NCBI GenBank assembly: GCA_963854835.1
Contig: OY978525.1
Span: 86,729,171 to 86,793,170, forward strand
DNA: 64,000 nt
Direction of reading: 5' to 3'
Origin: Megamerina dolium
Lineage: Eukaryota > Arthropoda > Insecta > Diptera > Megamerinidae
Position 1 is the stretch's first letter. Each line of letters begins with the position of its first letter. Below, in pieces: positions 33,159-45,088 of this stretch. A program made the translations under genes and the position numbers. The notes beneath the pieces are model-generated. The model saw only the letters and a program-made list of their open reading frames with translations, was not told the origin of the DNA and made no database searches.

Positions 33159-34812
33159 TATTGTGCAAAACTTAAGCAACTGGCATAGTGCTCTCATTGA
33201 TTTCAAATTTACTAAAAAATAAAAGCGCTTAGATTGAATGTTTTAATATTTATTTGTTCCTTCATTAAATACATAAAAAACAACAACAACAAAAGTTCGG
33301 TATTCTTACGAAATTAACTGTAAACAACAAAAAACAAATTATACTCATATTTCATCTGTGCAAAACTTAAGCAACTTTTAATATTTTGTGTAGTAAACCT
33401 TATTTTTAATTACTGCAGCACACCTTTTGGGCATAGAAGCTACTAATTTCGTTAAATATGATTTATTTATATTTTCCCATTCAGTTTTGAGGCCTAAAAA
33501 TAGTTCGTCTTTATTTTTAAAGCGCTTTGAGCGCAAGCCTCGTTTTAAAATTGAAAACAAATTTTCAATAGGACTCAAGTCGGGCGATTGTGCCGGCCAA
33601 TCAAGCACTTGAATCTTATTTGACTGTAGCCAATCCTTCACAAACTTCGATGTGTGTTTCGGATCATTGTCGTGCTGAAACACCCATCGAAGTGGCATAT
33701 TCCATTCCGCAAAAGGCAACATTGCAGTTTCTAAGATGTCCTTATACATAAATCTGTCCATTTTGTGGTCAATCCTATGCAACGGACCAAGTCCACTCCC
33801 CGAAAAACACGCCCACACCATGACGTTCCCTCCTCCATGCTTTACAGTCATTTTACAGTATCGCGGATTGAGGCCTTCACCTTTCGCATGTCGAACTCTT
33901 ATTATTCCGTCTGAATTAAATAAATTTATTTTAACTTCATCACTGAACAGTACGCCAAACCACTTTTTTATGGACCAGCCCACGTACTTCTTAGCAAATT
34001 CAAGTCTGGAAAAAAAATATATGTTGTTGTTTTTGTTTTGAAGGCATTAAACCAAACATACCTTTTTTTTACATGTTTTGGTGTAAGCATTGGTTTCTTT
34101 ACCGCTTTGTAGCTTTTTAAACCAACTTTAATCAAATGCCTTCTTACTGTGCTTGAATCGACATTTAAATTAAGAGTATTTACTATATCTTTTGAAGACA
34201 TGAACGGATTTTTTTTAATCAATTTTTTAATTTGAATAGCTTCCCTATAAGAAATTTTTTGAGGTCTTCCTCCTGAATTTCGATCTGTAACGCTACCAAT
34301 TTTTTCAAATAATCGTATCCATCTTGATATCATAGATTTGTTGATATTTAATGATTTTGCAATGTCATTCTGTGGTTTTCCTTCCTTAAATAACGATATA
34401 ACCTTCATCTTAAATTGATGACTATAACGGACACGTTGCATTTTGGATTTCAATATGTTTGAAAGAACTGTGCGCTAAGAAAGACTTTTTTTGTACTGAG
34501 TTAGATCAATGTTAATGCACAAAGCAGAAAAAACTCCGAAAAAGATCCGTTATTTTCTGAACAAAGAAATATCGAACACCTTTGCACTCCGAGTTGCTTA
34601 AGTTTTGCACAGATGAAATATGAGTATAATTTGTTTTTTGTTGTTTACAGTTAATTTCGTAAGAATACCGAACTTTTATTGTTGTTGTTTTTTATGTATT
34701 TAATGAAGGAACAATTAAATATTAAAACATTCAATCTAAGCGCTTTTATTTTTTAGTAAATTTGAAATCAATGAGAGCACTATGCCAGTTGCTTAAGTTT
34801 TGCACAATACTG
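33156..34812 (-). mobile_element. Tc1-type transposon with long IR/DR ends, apparently intact
   Basis: 1657 bp, flanked by TA in a TA microsatellite. The ends are ~220-bp inverted repeats (33156-33378 and 34592-34812) differing at only a few bases. Each arm has two copies of the motif TGTGCAAAACTTAAGCAACT: an outer one at the tip (after CAGTAT) and an inner one ~200 bp in (33359, 34612), an IR/DR layout as in Sleeping Beauty-like elements. The transposase (33378-34453) is complete with one intron. Minos shares the long-TIR plus intron design (family knowledge). Confidence 0.9.
33378..34453 (-). CDS. Tc1-family transposase, DD34E, one intron
   Basis: Two exons, 34453-34062 and 34005-33378, with a 56-bp GT-AG intron (34061-34006, GTATGT...CCAG), giving 339 residues, the usual Tc1 length. 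N-terminal paired-type helix-turn-helix (FKEGKPQNDIAKSLNINKS, ~22-40), GGRPQ linker (61-65), second helix-turn-helix (DIVNTLNLNVDSSTVRRHLI). Catalytic domain: LFSDEVK (first Asp), GGGNVMVWACFSG, QHDNDPKH (second Asp) and PDLSPIENL (Glu), with 34 residues between the last two. No stop or shift seen. It would bind the inner and outer repeats of its own ends and cut and paste the element at TA. ATG at 34453 or the Met four codons later could be used. Confidence 0.92.
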
Positions 34813-34942
<130 letters not shown>

Positions 34943-35239
34943 GGCAAGTAGATATAAAAATTAATAAACAATAATGTTTATATCATAGTTACAAACCAAA
35001 TTTATATGCTTTCTAACAACGAGCAGCTGTTTCTGACCTCCACGAACCCTCAGCATACCATATGTATATACATACGTTTTCTTTGTGTTTTCTTTTCTAA
35101 CCAGATCTTTGTCATTTCGCGTAATGAAGAGGGAGGCGTCATGTACCATGTGTAAAAACTGTAAAACAATAAGCCTAACAAACACAATGCTTAAAGAACA
35201 AGAGGAACAAGAGCGGATTGATTAAAAAATTTTCTATTT

Positions 35240-36412
35240 ACCATAAATATAAGGTAAAAAGTAGTAAAAAGAAATCCATTATTTTTCCAATAGATGGCTT
35301 CAGTAATCTGTATCTCGCGTTGTATAAATGCGGTTACGCTAGATGGCGTTAGAAAGATAGGATTTCGTACTAAATAAACTTTTCAGGCAGTTTTGTGATT
35401 GCTTGACTCAATACTGTTTGACCACGCGTCAAATATGGACACCAGTAAAGAGAAAATACGCCATATGTTACAGTTTTTCTTCGATAAAGGCAAAACCCAA
35501 GCTAGACGGCTGAAAATGTGAATAGTGTTTATGGTCCTTACACTGTAAGCCAATCACGTGCAATTTTGATTTCGTCGATTCCGTTCCGGTAATTTTGATG
35601 TCAAAGATGCGAGGCCAATTGTCGAAAATATCGATAAAATAAAAGAAATCGCCGAGTCTGATCGTCATGTAAGAACTGTTTCTATTGCCCAGGAGCACAA
35701 AAAACCGTTTGGAACCATTTAAATAAGGCTGGATACAAAAGGAAGCTCGGTGTATGGGTGCCACACGAGTTAACGCAAAAAATCTCATGGTCGAATCGCG
35801 GTGAGCCGGCGCAAACGGATGCCAAGCCAGGATTGACGCTCAGAAAGGTTTTGCTATGTGTTTGATGGGATTGGCAGGGAATCGTGTACTATGAGCTGCT
35901 CCCCTGCGGCCAAACTCTTGGTTCAGACCTGTACTGTCAATAATTGGACCGTCTGGACCGTTGTAGCAATCACCCAGAAGTGGCCAGCTTTGGCCAATAG
36001 GAGAGGAATTGTTTTTCATCAGGACAACCCCAGGCCACACACATCGATAGTGACTCGCCAGAAGCTCCGGGAGCTTGGTTGGGAGGTTCTTATGCATCCA
36101 CCTTATAGTCCGGACCTGGCACCTAGTGATTACTACCTGTTCCTGTTTATATCGAATGATTTTACTGGTGAAAAATTCACCTCAAGAGAAGATTGTGAAC
36201 ATCACTGTCCCAGTTTTTTGCTAATAGCGACGAGGGTTTCTATGAGAGTGGCATTATGAAATTACCCTCAAAATGGCAACAAGTTAGCGAACAAAACGGT
36301 GCATATTTGACCTAAATCGGATCATTCTAACTATGCTAAATAAAATCTTCAATTTAATGCAAAAATGATGGATTTTCTTTTTTTGACATTACAAGTTGAT
36401 AAAATTATACAA
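35240..36412 (+). pseudogene. mariner-family transposase, degenerate
   Basis: From MDTSKEKIRHMLQFFFDKGK (35434) through HLNKAGYKRKLGVWVPHELT (35720), GIVFHQDNPRPHTSIVTRQK and YSPDLAPSDYYLF (36100-36150) to a C-terminal PSKWQQVSEQNG piece near 36260: a plus-strand mariner transposase (DD34D type), broken by several deletions and shifts and missing the first catalytic Asp region. Imperfect ends AAAAAGAAATCCATTATTTT (35259) and its complement near 36370 may be the TIRs. Confidence 0.85.
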
Positions 36413-36589
36413 TATAACAATGTTATTTGTAATGCACCTAGCTACTAACAGAAGCTAACAAGAATTTTTCGTTTAATAATTAAATATTAATTTGCAATGG
36501 TATGAACATTTAGCATCCGATTAAATCGGAAGGTTTTGTGCGTACCAGTCATAGCGATCAGGCTTGCAGGTTCAGGGTTGCAGTGGTTT

Positions 36590-36850
36590 TTCAATGTGTC
36601 TGCATGTAGCAGAGCATGCTTTTACTCATCGTCTTAGCACCTACTTCTGGAAGCGCTGAAAAATGACTGTATAAAAGCAGCTGGTGGTATATTAAGAGTA
36701 TAGACCCTCCACCCAAAAGCGCCAACTCATTTGCCGATATTTTAATTCAAGCTAGTCTCTCTTTTTCTTGCTGTGCCAGCGTAGTTTTGTATCTAGGGTC
36801 ATGCCCAGACACTTGACAGTATTCGCAGTATTAGAGTGGATCGATGAAAA
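36590..36850 (-). pseudogene. Short jockey-like LINE fragment
   Basis: Minus-strand reading of 36765-36830 gives NTVKCLGMTLDTKLRWHSKK, the post-RT 'KYLG..LD..L.W' block common to jockey-type LINEs. Nothing else is clear. Confidence 0.45.
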
Positions 36851-36931
36851 CAAAATAATAGTTTTGGTTCTTTTGAAATGCTATTGTATTTTGATTCTTT
36901 TAAACCCATTTTTTTATCTAATTAGATTATA

Positions 36932-37455
36932 GCCTAGACAGACGGCAGCCTAATTCCGCATTATCGAGTTAATTCGAATTAACTCGGGCATTAACTGCAG
37001 ATAATCCGCATAAACTCTATGAGTTAATTCTCAAAATAAAAGAGGATTAGGGCAATTTGCGATGGCAACACTGCTGAAAATTGTCTATTGTGAATTTTTC
37101 TCCATCCATTTTACAAACCATTAGGCGTGTTCGCTAACAAAAAACTTTCAACAACTGTTAACAGTTTTCAACATGAAAAGTGTTGGCGAACAAATAAATC
37201 CAGCTGTCAATTACGAACGGTGAATGTCAATTTACAAGTTTATGATAGTTTTCAGTTCACGTACTTCTTGTAGATTTTCTCATATCGAGAGTGACAGATG
37301 ATAGAAATTGATAGTGATAGTAATGTAAGTGGACAGACCTAATAAAACAGCAATCAGCCGTTTAGGTAATCCCCAATACTGCCGTCTGTCAGGTTATTCT
37401 TTTATTCGGATTAAGTGCGCCGGTAATCCGGAATTAGGCTGCCGTCTGTCTAGGC
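36932..37455 (+). mobile_element. MITE family 1, copy D (full length)
   Basis: 524 bp, both TIRs, TA flanks. Same orientation as copy A. Confidence 0.9.
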
Positions 37456-39713
37456 TATTACATTATATTGAATATAATAGAGGAAAATTTATAAAGCAAG
37501 AAAGAAAAATAGATCAAAGTCCAAGTATATTCAAGCACTAATAGAAAATTTGTTTGGGCAAATTATAAAGCGCATCAAACTACTTATGTTAATATAAATA
37601 TATAAATAAGTATAAATCTATAGCATTATATATGTATTTTTAAAATACCTTTTATACGATCTGAAGTAAAATAAATCACTTTAACGAAAGATGTCCTTAA
37701 TTATATGTCTTAACTCAGTAATTGCTTTTATTTTTATTTTAATGTGACATGATGAAGGGCATGTGATCGACTAGAGCCAAATTTTAATTTTGTTTACTAA
37801 ATTAAAAATATGTTTGTTTACACAGTTCTAAATTTGGAATTTCTTTTTGCTTTCTTGCTGAAAATGCTCGATATCATTTGAACCGTCTTAATGTATATAT
37901 GTATATAATCATCATAATAATCGGCATAATCGGAAACACATGTCGTCTTAAGGGGGTCCACCTATGTAAAATTTTCGAAAAATCCATTTTTTTTTTACAT
38001 TTTTCGCATCTTTAACGAGAGCTTCTACAGGATGAGGAAGGGGAAGTTTATGGTCCTGGTATTGCAGATTAAATGTGAGTCTATAATACAAAGTTTTGTT
38101 GTGTTTCCAAACTTTGAAAGCGTTTTTCTCGAAACCATATTTTTGAATTTTTTGGGCAGGATTAAAAAAAATCTACTTAACCGATTGACTTGAAATTTTG
38201 ACAGACTCATTAATACAAATAACTGAAGGTACCCACGTAGCGGTTTTTCGACATTTTTTTTTCAAATATTACAGCAGTTTTCATATCGAAAAAAAGCATG
38301 AAAACGAATAATTTTTATAAAAACAACTGCCATTTCTTCAATTTTTAAAATTTCGTCAAAATCCTACGTCAGTACCTCAACGATATAAACAGAAATAAGA
38401 TTTTTTTTACTTTTTGCGTTTTAGATAACTGGTTCGAGCGGAATCTTGCCCACAATTTCGGTATTTCATTTTGAAGGGGTCACTTTGAACGCCCTTAATG
38501 AGTACAAGCCTTCGGATTTCACTATTGGAAAAATTTACTATTGAAATATAAGCACAAACCTTCAAAATAACGTAAAACTTATTCTTATTTTCGAATTAGT
38601 TCTCCTAACGAAAATTCCCGAAAAAGCGTTCGAAATACCGCGCTCACACAAGTGATGGCAATGCATTTACATCTTTAAAAACTGTTGCCGCTGTCGTTTG
38701 TCGTTGGAGGCTACATACGTCGTGCCATTTTATAATTTTCTATTTTTCACATTTGTTTAACATCATTCAATCATACATTCAATCTATCCATAGCATACAC
38801 CTGCGCTTCATGTGAAACGAGTGCCAGGTATCTACATATGTTATTATTATTGTACCAGTGCCATATTAGTCGAATAGTTCGATTATATGTACTTTCGCTT
38901 AAGTCCTAATAGTAACTTGTCCATTGCTCTTTAATGTGAGTTTGGACTAAAATGGCTAGAATATTTTAAAGAGAAAGAGAGAAGAAAAACGAGCTAAAAT
39001 AAATAACATTACATGTGCTTTGCATTTCTAAGTAAGCAATTACACAGTACTGCATTTTTTTTAGTTTAGCTTCTTAAAAAAGCGTATATACCCAACATTT
39101 ATACATGAAACGTATCCTAAATAATACAGTAAATCCAGTTTTTGCATTCATTTACATAGCTATGTTGAAGAATAGGTTATTTTGTTAACAATAATATCTT
39201 GGTTTGTTTTACACAGAATAAATCTCTAGTCCTTAACTCAAATATGATTAATAATGAAACAGAAATAATTTTTGGGACCTTAAAAAATAATACACTAATT
39301 ATTTTACAATATTTAGTCCACAAATATCGTATCATATCATACCTAAGATTGTACCTGTTGGATAATCATTTATTGAACAATGCATTTTAATGTCATCCAA
39401 AAATAAGAGTAAGAGATAATGATATCAGAATTTATAAATTAGTTGATTGATTTATTGTCTAGTTGATTAATTCAATTTTGTTATAACAATAGACATGTTT
39501 TATTCACTAATTGCACTGAGCCAGCAGCGATAACTATATGGCAAAACAACAACAAATTGTCAGACATCTCCCGTTTAACTATTGACGCGAAGTATATTTA
39601 ACATGTTGCTAAGTTCATTGCTACCAATTACTTTCATTTTTAATACAATACAGATATATTATCTTTATTATTGTTATCTTTTTGCTTAACAGTTATGTTA
39701 TAGTTATCCTAAT
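37456..39713. other. Intron-like region, no gene seen
   Basis: Around 37950-38500 lies a repeat-like block opening TTAAGGGGGTCCACC with several TTTTCGAAAAA/TTTTTCGACATT motifs; it looks like a non-coding TE I cannot classify. The rest is AT-rich. Confidence 0.35.
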
Positions 39714-40154
39714 AGCCTAGACAGACGGCAGCCTAATTCCGGATTACCGAGTTAATTCGAATTAACTCTGGCATTAACTGCAGCTAATCCGCATAAACTC
39801 TATGAGTTAATTCTCAAAATAAAAGACGATTAGGGGAATTTGCGATGGCAACACTGCTGAAAATTTTCTATTGTGTATTTTTCTCGATCCATTTTACAAA
39901 ATGTTAGGTGTGTTCGCTTATAAAAAACTTTCAACAATTGTTAACAGTTTTCAATTACGAACTGTGAATGTCAATTTACAAGTTTCTGATAGTTTTCAGT
40001 TCACGTACTTCTTGTAGATTTTCTCATAGCGAGAGTGACAGATGACAGAAATTGATAGTGATAGTGAGCAGTCCTAATAAAACAGCAATCAGCTGTTAAG
40101 TTAATCCGCTATACTGCCGTCTGTCAGGTTAATATTTTATTCGGATTAAGTGCG
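39714..40154 (+). mobile_element. MITE family 1, copy E (3' truncated)
   Basis: Starts TAGCCTAGACAGACGGCAGC and runs to CGGATTAAGTGCG, lacking the last ~40 bp including the terminal repeat and ~40 bp inside. The next sequence has CGTATCG repeats (40155-40190). Confidence 0.85.
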
Positions 40155-41062
40155 TTATTCAATCGTATCGTATCGTAAAAAGCGTCACGAAAGTCACTAT
40201 ATGAGCACTACATGTAAATGGTTACCCATAACGTATCGTAACGCACCGTATCGTTGAAATGCGTTGAAAATACAAGTTTACTATACGTTCCGATATATGA
40301 AATTCGTTTTATTACGAACTTGCCGGATAAGAAAATATCTGCTGTTTTTGGGGTGTCTATTTTCACAAGGGACTTTCTTGGAATTTGATATTTGGGCTTT
40401 TCAAATTATTTACTTCGATTTTTAAGCAGAAAATTTGCACAAAGCAGATATTTCACATAAAATCAATTTATCAAAATCTTAATACGTCTACGACTAACTG
40501 GGAAAAATTCGCACATTCTTATTTATTCAAAAGATTTTATATAGGGTGATTCAATTTGACAGCAATTTTTTCTGACCATTGTTACTACAGGCTTTGACAA
40601 ACTTGGCCATGGAGCGATACTCAGTTAAAGCGTAAAAGTGATCTGAACGTTTTATGAAAATGATCGTTCTGATAGAAGTGCATTTCGTGCATTACGTGAT
40701 TTTTACAGTCAACGGTAACCATCAGCCTTTTTGGTACAGAAATTCGAAGAAGCTGGGTCTGTGAAATAGGTGACCACACCCGTGCCTCTTCTTATAAGTT
40801 GTTCGGCCGAAAATATTGTTGCTACCTCAATTCATCGTCGTCATCAATTCAAAATTTATTTGACACAGGAACTAAAACCTAGAGGCTATTTAACATTCAC
40901 CAATTGGAAGTTTGATGCCGATTTAAGAAAAAATTATCATGAGCACATTTTCACCTAAACGGATACGTTAACATGCAAAACTGCCGCTTTTGTGGTTTTT
41001 CGGCTGGCGGAGTCATCGGACCAATCTTCTTCGAAAATTATGTCGGTAACGCTATTACGGTA

Positions 41063-44000
41063 GTGGTCTGGTGGTGTTTTCGCAAGGTAACGTGTCTAAC
41101 TGCCTCAACCAGGTGGGGCTAGCGCAATCCTTGTTGAACTCATCGCAAGTCAACTCACTGGCTGTCATGTAGTTTGATCTGAGCGCTATGTGATGATACC
41201 TTTATTTGTTAATGAGGGGTAGTCATATAGCTTGCTCTGCTTTCTCTGTGATGGCGCTTTCATTATTATTAAAGGGGGCCCTCCATGTGGCGACCACCGG
41301 GCAACGTCTTCCTGGCACCCACTGGGAGGCGGCTGAAGTGAGTGGAGAAAATCTCCTCGGTTAGAGGTTGTGCGTTGGGTTTGGGACCCGCCACATAAAA
41401 AACCCCCCCAATGAAAAAAACAAATATGCCTCGGATAAGGACTACCGCTTTTGTTGATGACCCCCGCAAACGAAAAAAGGACCACGATTTACGGATATGC
41501 ACCTGGAATGTCCGATCCCTTTATAGGGAGGGTGCCTCTATCCAGCTGGTTGATGTCCTCGAAAAATACAGAGCTGACATCACCGCTCTCCAGGAAATGC
41601 GATGGACAGGACAGGGCTGCTCCAAAAGAGCGTCCTGTGACATCTACTACAGTTGCCATGCTGAAAGGCACGAATTAGGATGTGGATTTTTGGTCAGCAA
41701 GAGACTACGACATCTTGTCTCTCAGTTCACGCCTGTGAACGAACGGCTGGCCACAATCCGCATCAAGGCAAAATTTTTCAACATCAGCCTTATATGTGCC
41801 CACGCTCCGACGAATGAGAAGGACAATGTGACCAAGGAGAGCTTCTTTCAGCGCCTCGAAGAAGCTTATGACCGCTGCCCCCGCCACGATATCAAAATCG
41901 TGCTTGGCGACTTTAATGCCAGGGTGGGCAAGGAAGGTACCTTTGGTCCAACTGTCGGAAAATTCAGCCTCCACCAAAACACCTCCGATAACGGAATGAG
42001 GCTGATCGACTTCGCCGCAGCACGAAACATGGTAATTGGTGGTACCAGATTCCAGCATCTCGACATCCACAAAGCGACATGGCTGTCTCCAGATCATCGT
42101 ACAAGAAACCAAATTGATCATGTGTTGATTGACGGAAGGCATGCTTCCAGTGTGATGGACGTGAAATCGATCCGTGGTGCCAACATCGACTCGGATCACT
42201 ACCTTGTTGCAGCTAAGGTGCGCACACGCTTATGTGTCGCAAATAACAAGAGAAGTCCCACACAGAGAAAGCTCGACGTCAGTAAGCTGCAATCACCAGA
42301 GACAGCAGATGCATTTTCCACTCGACTATCGGATCTGCTTATGCAGAACACTCCCCCACTTGATGATACATGCGCACGGTGGACACATATATCCCACTCC
42401 ATGACTACTGCTGCCGAGGAGGTAATCGGTTACTACCGGCCTCTGAGGAATGAGTGGTATGATCAGGAGTGTCGCGACGCTACCGCAGAGAAAGACGTCG
42501 CCTACAGAAAAACCCTGCGTGCAGGCGTAACGCGAGCTGTTAAGGAGCGGTATAGAGAGAAAAGGAGTGCAGAGAGACGTCTTTTCAGGCGCAAGAAGAG
42601 GGAGTTGGAAAGACGCGAGTGTGAGGAGATAGAGATGTGTACCGACAAGAATGAGACTCGAAAATTCTTTGAAAAGATCAAGCGCCTGAGTGGAGGTTTA
42701 AATCCCGGAGCCTCTTCTTGTCGTGATGGAAATGGGAATCTGGTTACGGATGTCCAGAGTGTACTGAGCCTATGGAGGGAACACTTCTCCACGTTACTGA
42801 ATGGCGATGCTACGAACAATTCCGCCAGTGGAGGAGAATGCCCGATAACCCCAATTACAGATGATGGTGTTGATGTTCCACCACCCGACTATGACGAGGT
42901 TGAAACGGCCATTTTAAGGCTGAAGAACAACAAAGCTGCAGGTGCTGATGGCCTGCCTGCCGAGTTGTTTAAGACCGGAGGCGATGAGCTGCTCACCCGC
43001 ATGCACCAGCTCATAAGCAGAATATGGTCGGATGAAAGCATGCCTGATGATTGGAGGCTCAGTGTTCTCTGTCCTGTACATAAAAAAGGAGACCCCACAA
43101 TTTGCGCCAACTACCGTGGAATAAGTCTCCTGAGCATCGCGTACAAGGTTCTATCGAGCGTACTGTGTGAAAGATTGAAGCCTATGCTCAGCAACCTGAT
43201 TGGACCTTATCAGTGTGGCTTCAGACCTGGTAAATCCACCATCGACCAGATTTTCACACTGCGCCAAATCCTGGAGAAGACCCAAGAAAAACAGATCGAC
43301 ACACACCACCTATTTGTTGATTATAAAGCCGCTTTCGACAGTCCGGTAAGGGATTACCTCTACGCAACAATGTCTGAGTTCGGTATTCCTGCAAAGCTCA
43401 TTCGACTTTGTAGAATGACACTGCATAACTCCCGTTGTGCAGTGAAAATTGGGAAGGACCTCTCCGCACCGTTTAATACCGAACGGGGTTTCAGACAAGG
43501 TGATTCGTTATCGTGCGACTTCTTCAATCTTATTATGGAGAAAATAATACGAGCTGCTGATCTACGACATAATGGCACTATCTTCAACAAAAGTGTCATG
43601 CTGTTAGCGTATGCCGACGATATTGACATAATCGGCATGAACACGCGAGCAGTCAGTGCAGCATTCTCAGAGTTGGAAAGAGAGTCGCGTCGGATGGGTC
43701 TCACGGTGAACGACGGCAAGACGAAGTATCTAGTGTCAACAAACAAAGAGTCCCGGCGTCTTGGACAGCACGTCACTGTTGACAACTACGCTTTTGAAGT
43801 AGTAAGGGACTTTGTCTATCTTGGAACCAGCATTAACAGCAGTAATGACGTCAGCTTGGAGATCATGCGTAGGATAACTCTTGCTAACAGGTGTTACTTT
43901 GGGCTGAGTAAGCAATTGAGAAGTCGAGCCCTCTCTCGAAGAACGAAAACTACACTCTACAAGTCTCTCATCATGCCTGTCCTAACATATGGCGCTGAAG

Positions 44001-44427
44001 CCTGGACAATTTCCACCTCGGATGAGCGAATACTTGGAGTTTTCGAGAGAAAAGTCCTACGCAAGATCTTTGGACCTATTTGCGTTGGTGGCGAATACCG
44101 AATAAGGTACAACCATGAGCTGTACGAGCTGTATGCCGATATTGACATAGTAAAGCGCATCAAAATCCAGCGGCTGCGCTGGCTAGGTCATGTCGAGCGA
44201 ATGGAAGAACACGCTCCAGCTAAGAAGGTGTTATATTCGGAGCCCGCTGGAGGACGACGCAAAAGAGGAAGACCAAACTTCCGGTGGAAAGACCAAGTAC
44301 TGGAGAACCTGACGGCGCTTGGAATTTCTAACTGGCGCCAGCTAGCGAAGAACAGAGATGGCTGGCGAAGCATGTTATTTTCGGCCTAAATCGATATTCG
44401 GTTGTTATGGCCACATAAGTAAGTAAG
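41063..44427 (+). mobile_element. Full-length RTE-type LINE with 16-bp target duplication
   Basis: 3365 bp bounded by TAACGCTATTACGGTA on both sides (41047-41062 and 44428-44443). 5' UTR ~350 bp, one ORF (41411-44389), and a short TAAG repeat tail (TAAGTAAGTAAG) in place of poly(A), as usual in RTE-type elements. A 5'-truncated relative is at 6472-7067. Confidence 0.93.
41411..44389 (+). CDS. RTE LINE polyprotein: AP endonuclease and reverse transcriptase
   Basis: Uninterrupted 992-codon frame. Apurinic-type endonuclease: TWNVRSL (~33), LQEMRW (~60), GDFNARVG (~166) and IDSDHYLV (~260). RT: NYRGISLLSIAYKVLSSVL, GFRPGKSTIDQIF, catalytic AYADDIDIIG (~732), then a C-terminal block with RWLGHVERMEEHAP and RGRPNFRWKDQVL. 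The endonuclease nicks target DNA and the RT copies the RNA in place. In many insect gene sets this protein is mislabelled 'craniofacial development protein 2-like'. Catalytic residues look complete, so the copy may be competent. First ATG 41411; an internal Met five codons later is also possible. Confidence 0.93.
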   Translation: MKKTNMPRIRTTAFVDDPRKRKKDHDLRICTWNVRSLYREGASIQLVDVLEKYRADITALQEMRWTGQGCSKRASCDIYYSCHAERHELGCGFLVSKRLRHLVSQFTPVNERLATIRIKAKFFNISLICAHAPTNEKDNVTKESFFQRLEEAYDRCPRHDIKIVLGDFNARVGKEGTFGPTVGKFSLHQNTSDNGMRLIDFAAARNMVIGGTRFQHLDIHKATWLSPDHRTRNQIDHVLIDGRHASSVMDVKSIRGANIDSDHYLVAAKVRTRLCVANNKRSPTQRKLDVSKLQSPETADAFSTRLSDLLMQNTPPLDDTCARWTHISHSMTTAAEEVIGYYRPLRNEWYDQECRDATAEKDVAYRKTLRAGVTRAVKERYREKRSAERRLFRRKKRELERRECEEIEMCTDKNETRKFFEKIKRLSGGLNPGASSCRDGNGNLVTDVQSVLSLWREHFSTLLNGDATNNSASGGECPITPITDDGVDVPPPDYDEVETAILRLKNNKAAGADGLPAELFKTGGDELLTRMHQLISRIWSDESMPDDWRLSVLCPVHKKGDPTICANYRGISLLSIAYKVLSSVLCERLKPMLSNLIGPYQCGFRPGKSTIDQIFTLRQILEKTQEKQIDTHHLFVDYKAAFDSPVRDYLYATMSEFGIPAKLIRLCRMTLHNSRCAVKIGKDLSAPFNTERGFRQGDSLSCDFFNLIMEKIIRAADLRHNGTIFNKSVMLLAYADDIDIIGMNTRAVSAAFSELERESRRMGLTVNDGKTKYLVSTNKESRRLGQHVTVDNYAFEVVRDFVYLGTSINSSNDVSLEIMRRITLANRCYFGLSKQLRSRALSRRTKTTLYKSLIMPVLTYGAEAWTISTSDERILGVFERKVLRKIFGPICVGGEYRIRYNHELYELYADIDIVKRIKIQRLRWLGHVERMEEHAPAKKVLYSEPAGGRRKRGRPNFRWKDQVLENLTALGISNWRQLAKNRDGWRSMLFSA

Positions 44428-44644
44428 TAACGCTATTACGGTAAACGGTGAACGTTATCGTGACATGATAACAAACTTTTTATGGGCTGAATTTGATGAC
44501 ATCAACTTGGACAATATGTGATTTCAACAGGATAGTACCACTTGCCACACAGCGCATCAAACAAAAATGGGAAATTTTGATATGCGCATCCTGAGTTGCC
44601 AGATAAGTCGTGGTGGCATTTATTTGGTTGTGATTTATTTAATA

Positions 44645-45088
44645 GGTGTACAAATAAATTCTGTCATGTAGTTGGTTGCATTAAAAAACATTTGTAGCTT
44701 AGTAATTTTTGTTTACATGACATAAGTTTCAGTCGTTTACAAGGTGTTATACAGTGTGTATCAATTTTGTAAGAGATGGATATCGATAAGCAGCATGCGG
44801 CGTATTCTCCACACTTGGCCCCTTCCGACTACGACTTTTTCAAATCAATGCAGTCTTATTTACCTGATCTGCGATTCTGTAAAGTTCAAGATGTGGGAAA
44901 ATGGCTCGAGGACTATTTTGCCCCAAAACATCCAAGTTTCTATCGCGAGGGTATCCAACATCTACCCGATAAATGGCAAAAGACCATAGATAGTAATGTC
45001 GAATATTTCGATAATTAAACTTTGTAACAAGTATGTTTGTAATAGACATGAAATTCATGAAAAACATGACAGAATTTATTTGAACACT
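44645..45088 (+). mobile_element. Internally deleted mariner
   Basis: 444 bp, ends GGTGTACAAATAAATTCTGTCATG and CATGACAGAATTTATTTGAACACT, flanked by TA (44643-44644, 45089-45090). It keeps only the C-terminal transposase part. It is nested in the element at 40543-45115. Confidence 0.85.
44776..45018 (+). pseudogene. mariner transposase C-terminal fragment
   Basis: 80-codon frame containing HSPHLAPSDYDFFKSMQSYL (third catalytic Asp of the DD34D triad) and ending GIQHLPDKWQKTIDSNVEYF, the usual mariner C-terminus. The first two catalytic Asp residues and the DNA-binding part are missing. Confidence 0.85.

Noticed and set aside
38025..38210. Small minus-strand frame in the AAGGGGGTCC block
   Set aside because: Repeat-like sequence with no protein family resemblance.
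41705..42199. 164-codon minus-strand frame in the LINE
   Set aside because: Antisense of the RTE endonuclease domain.
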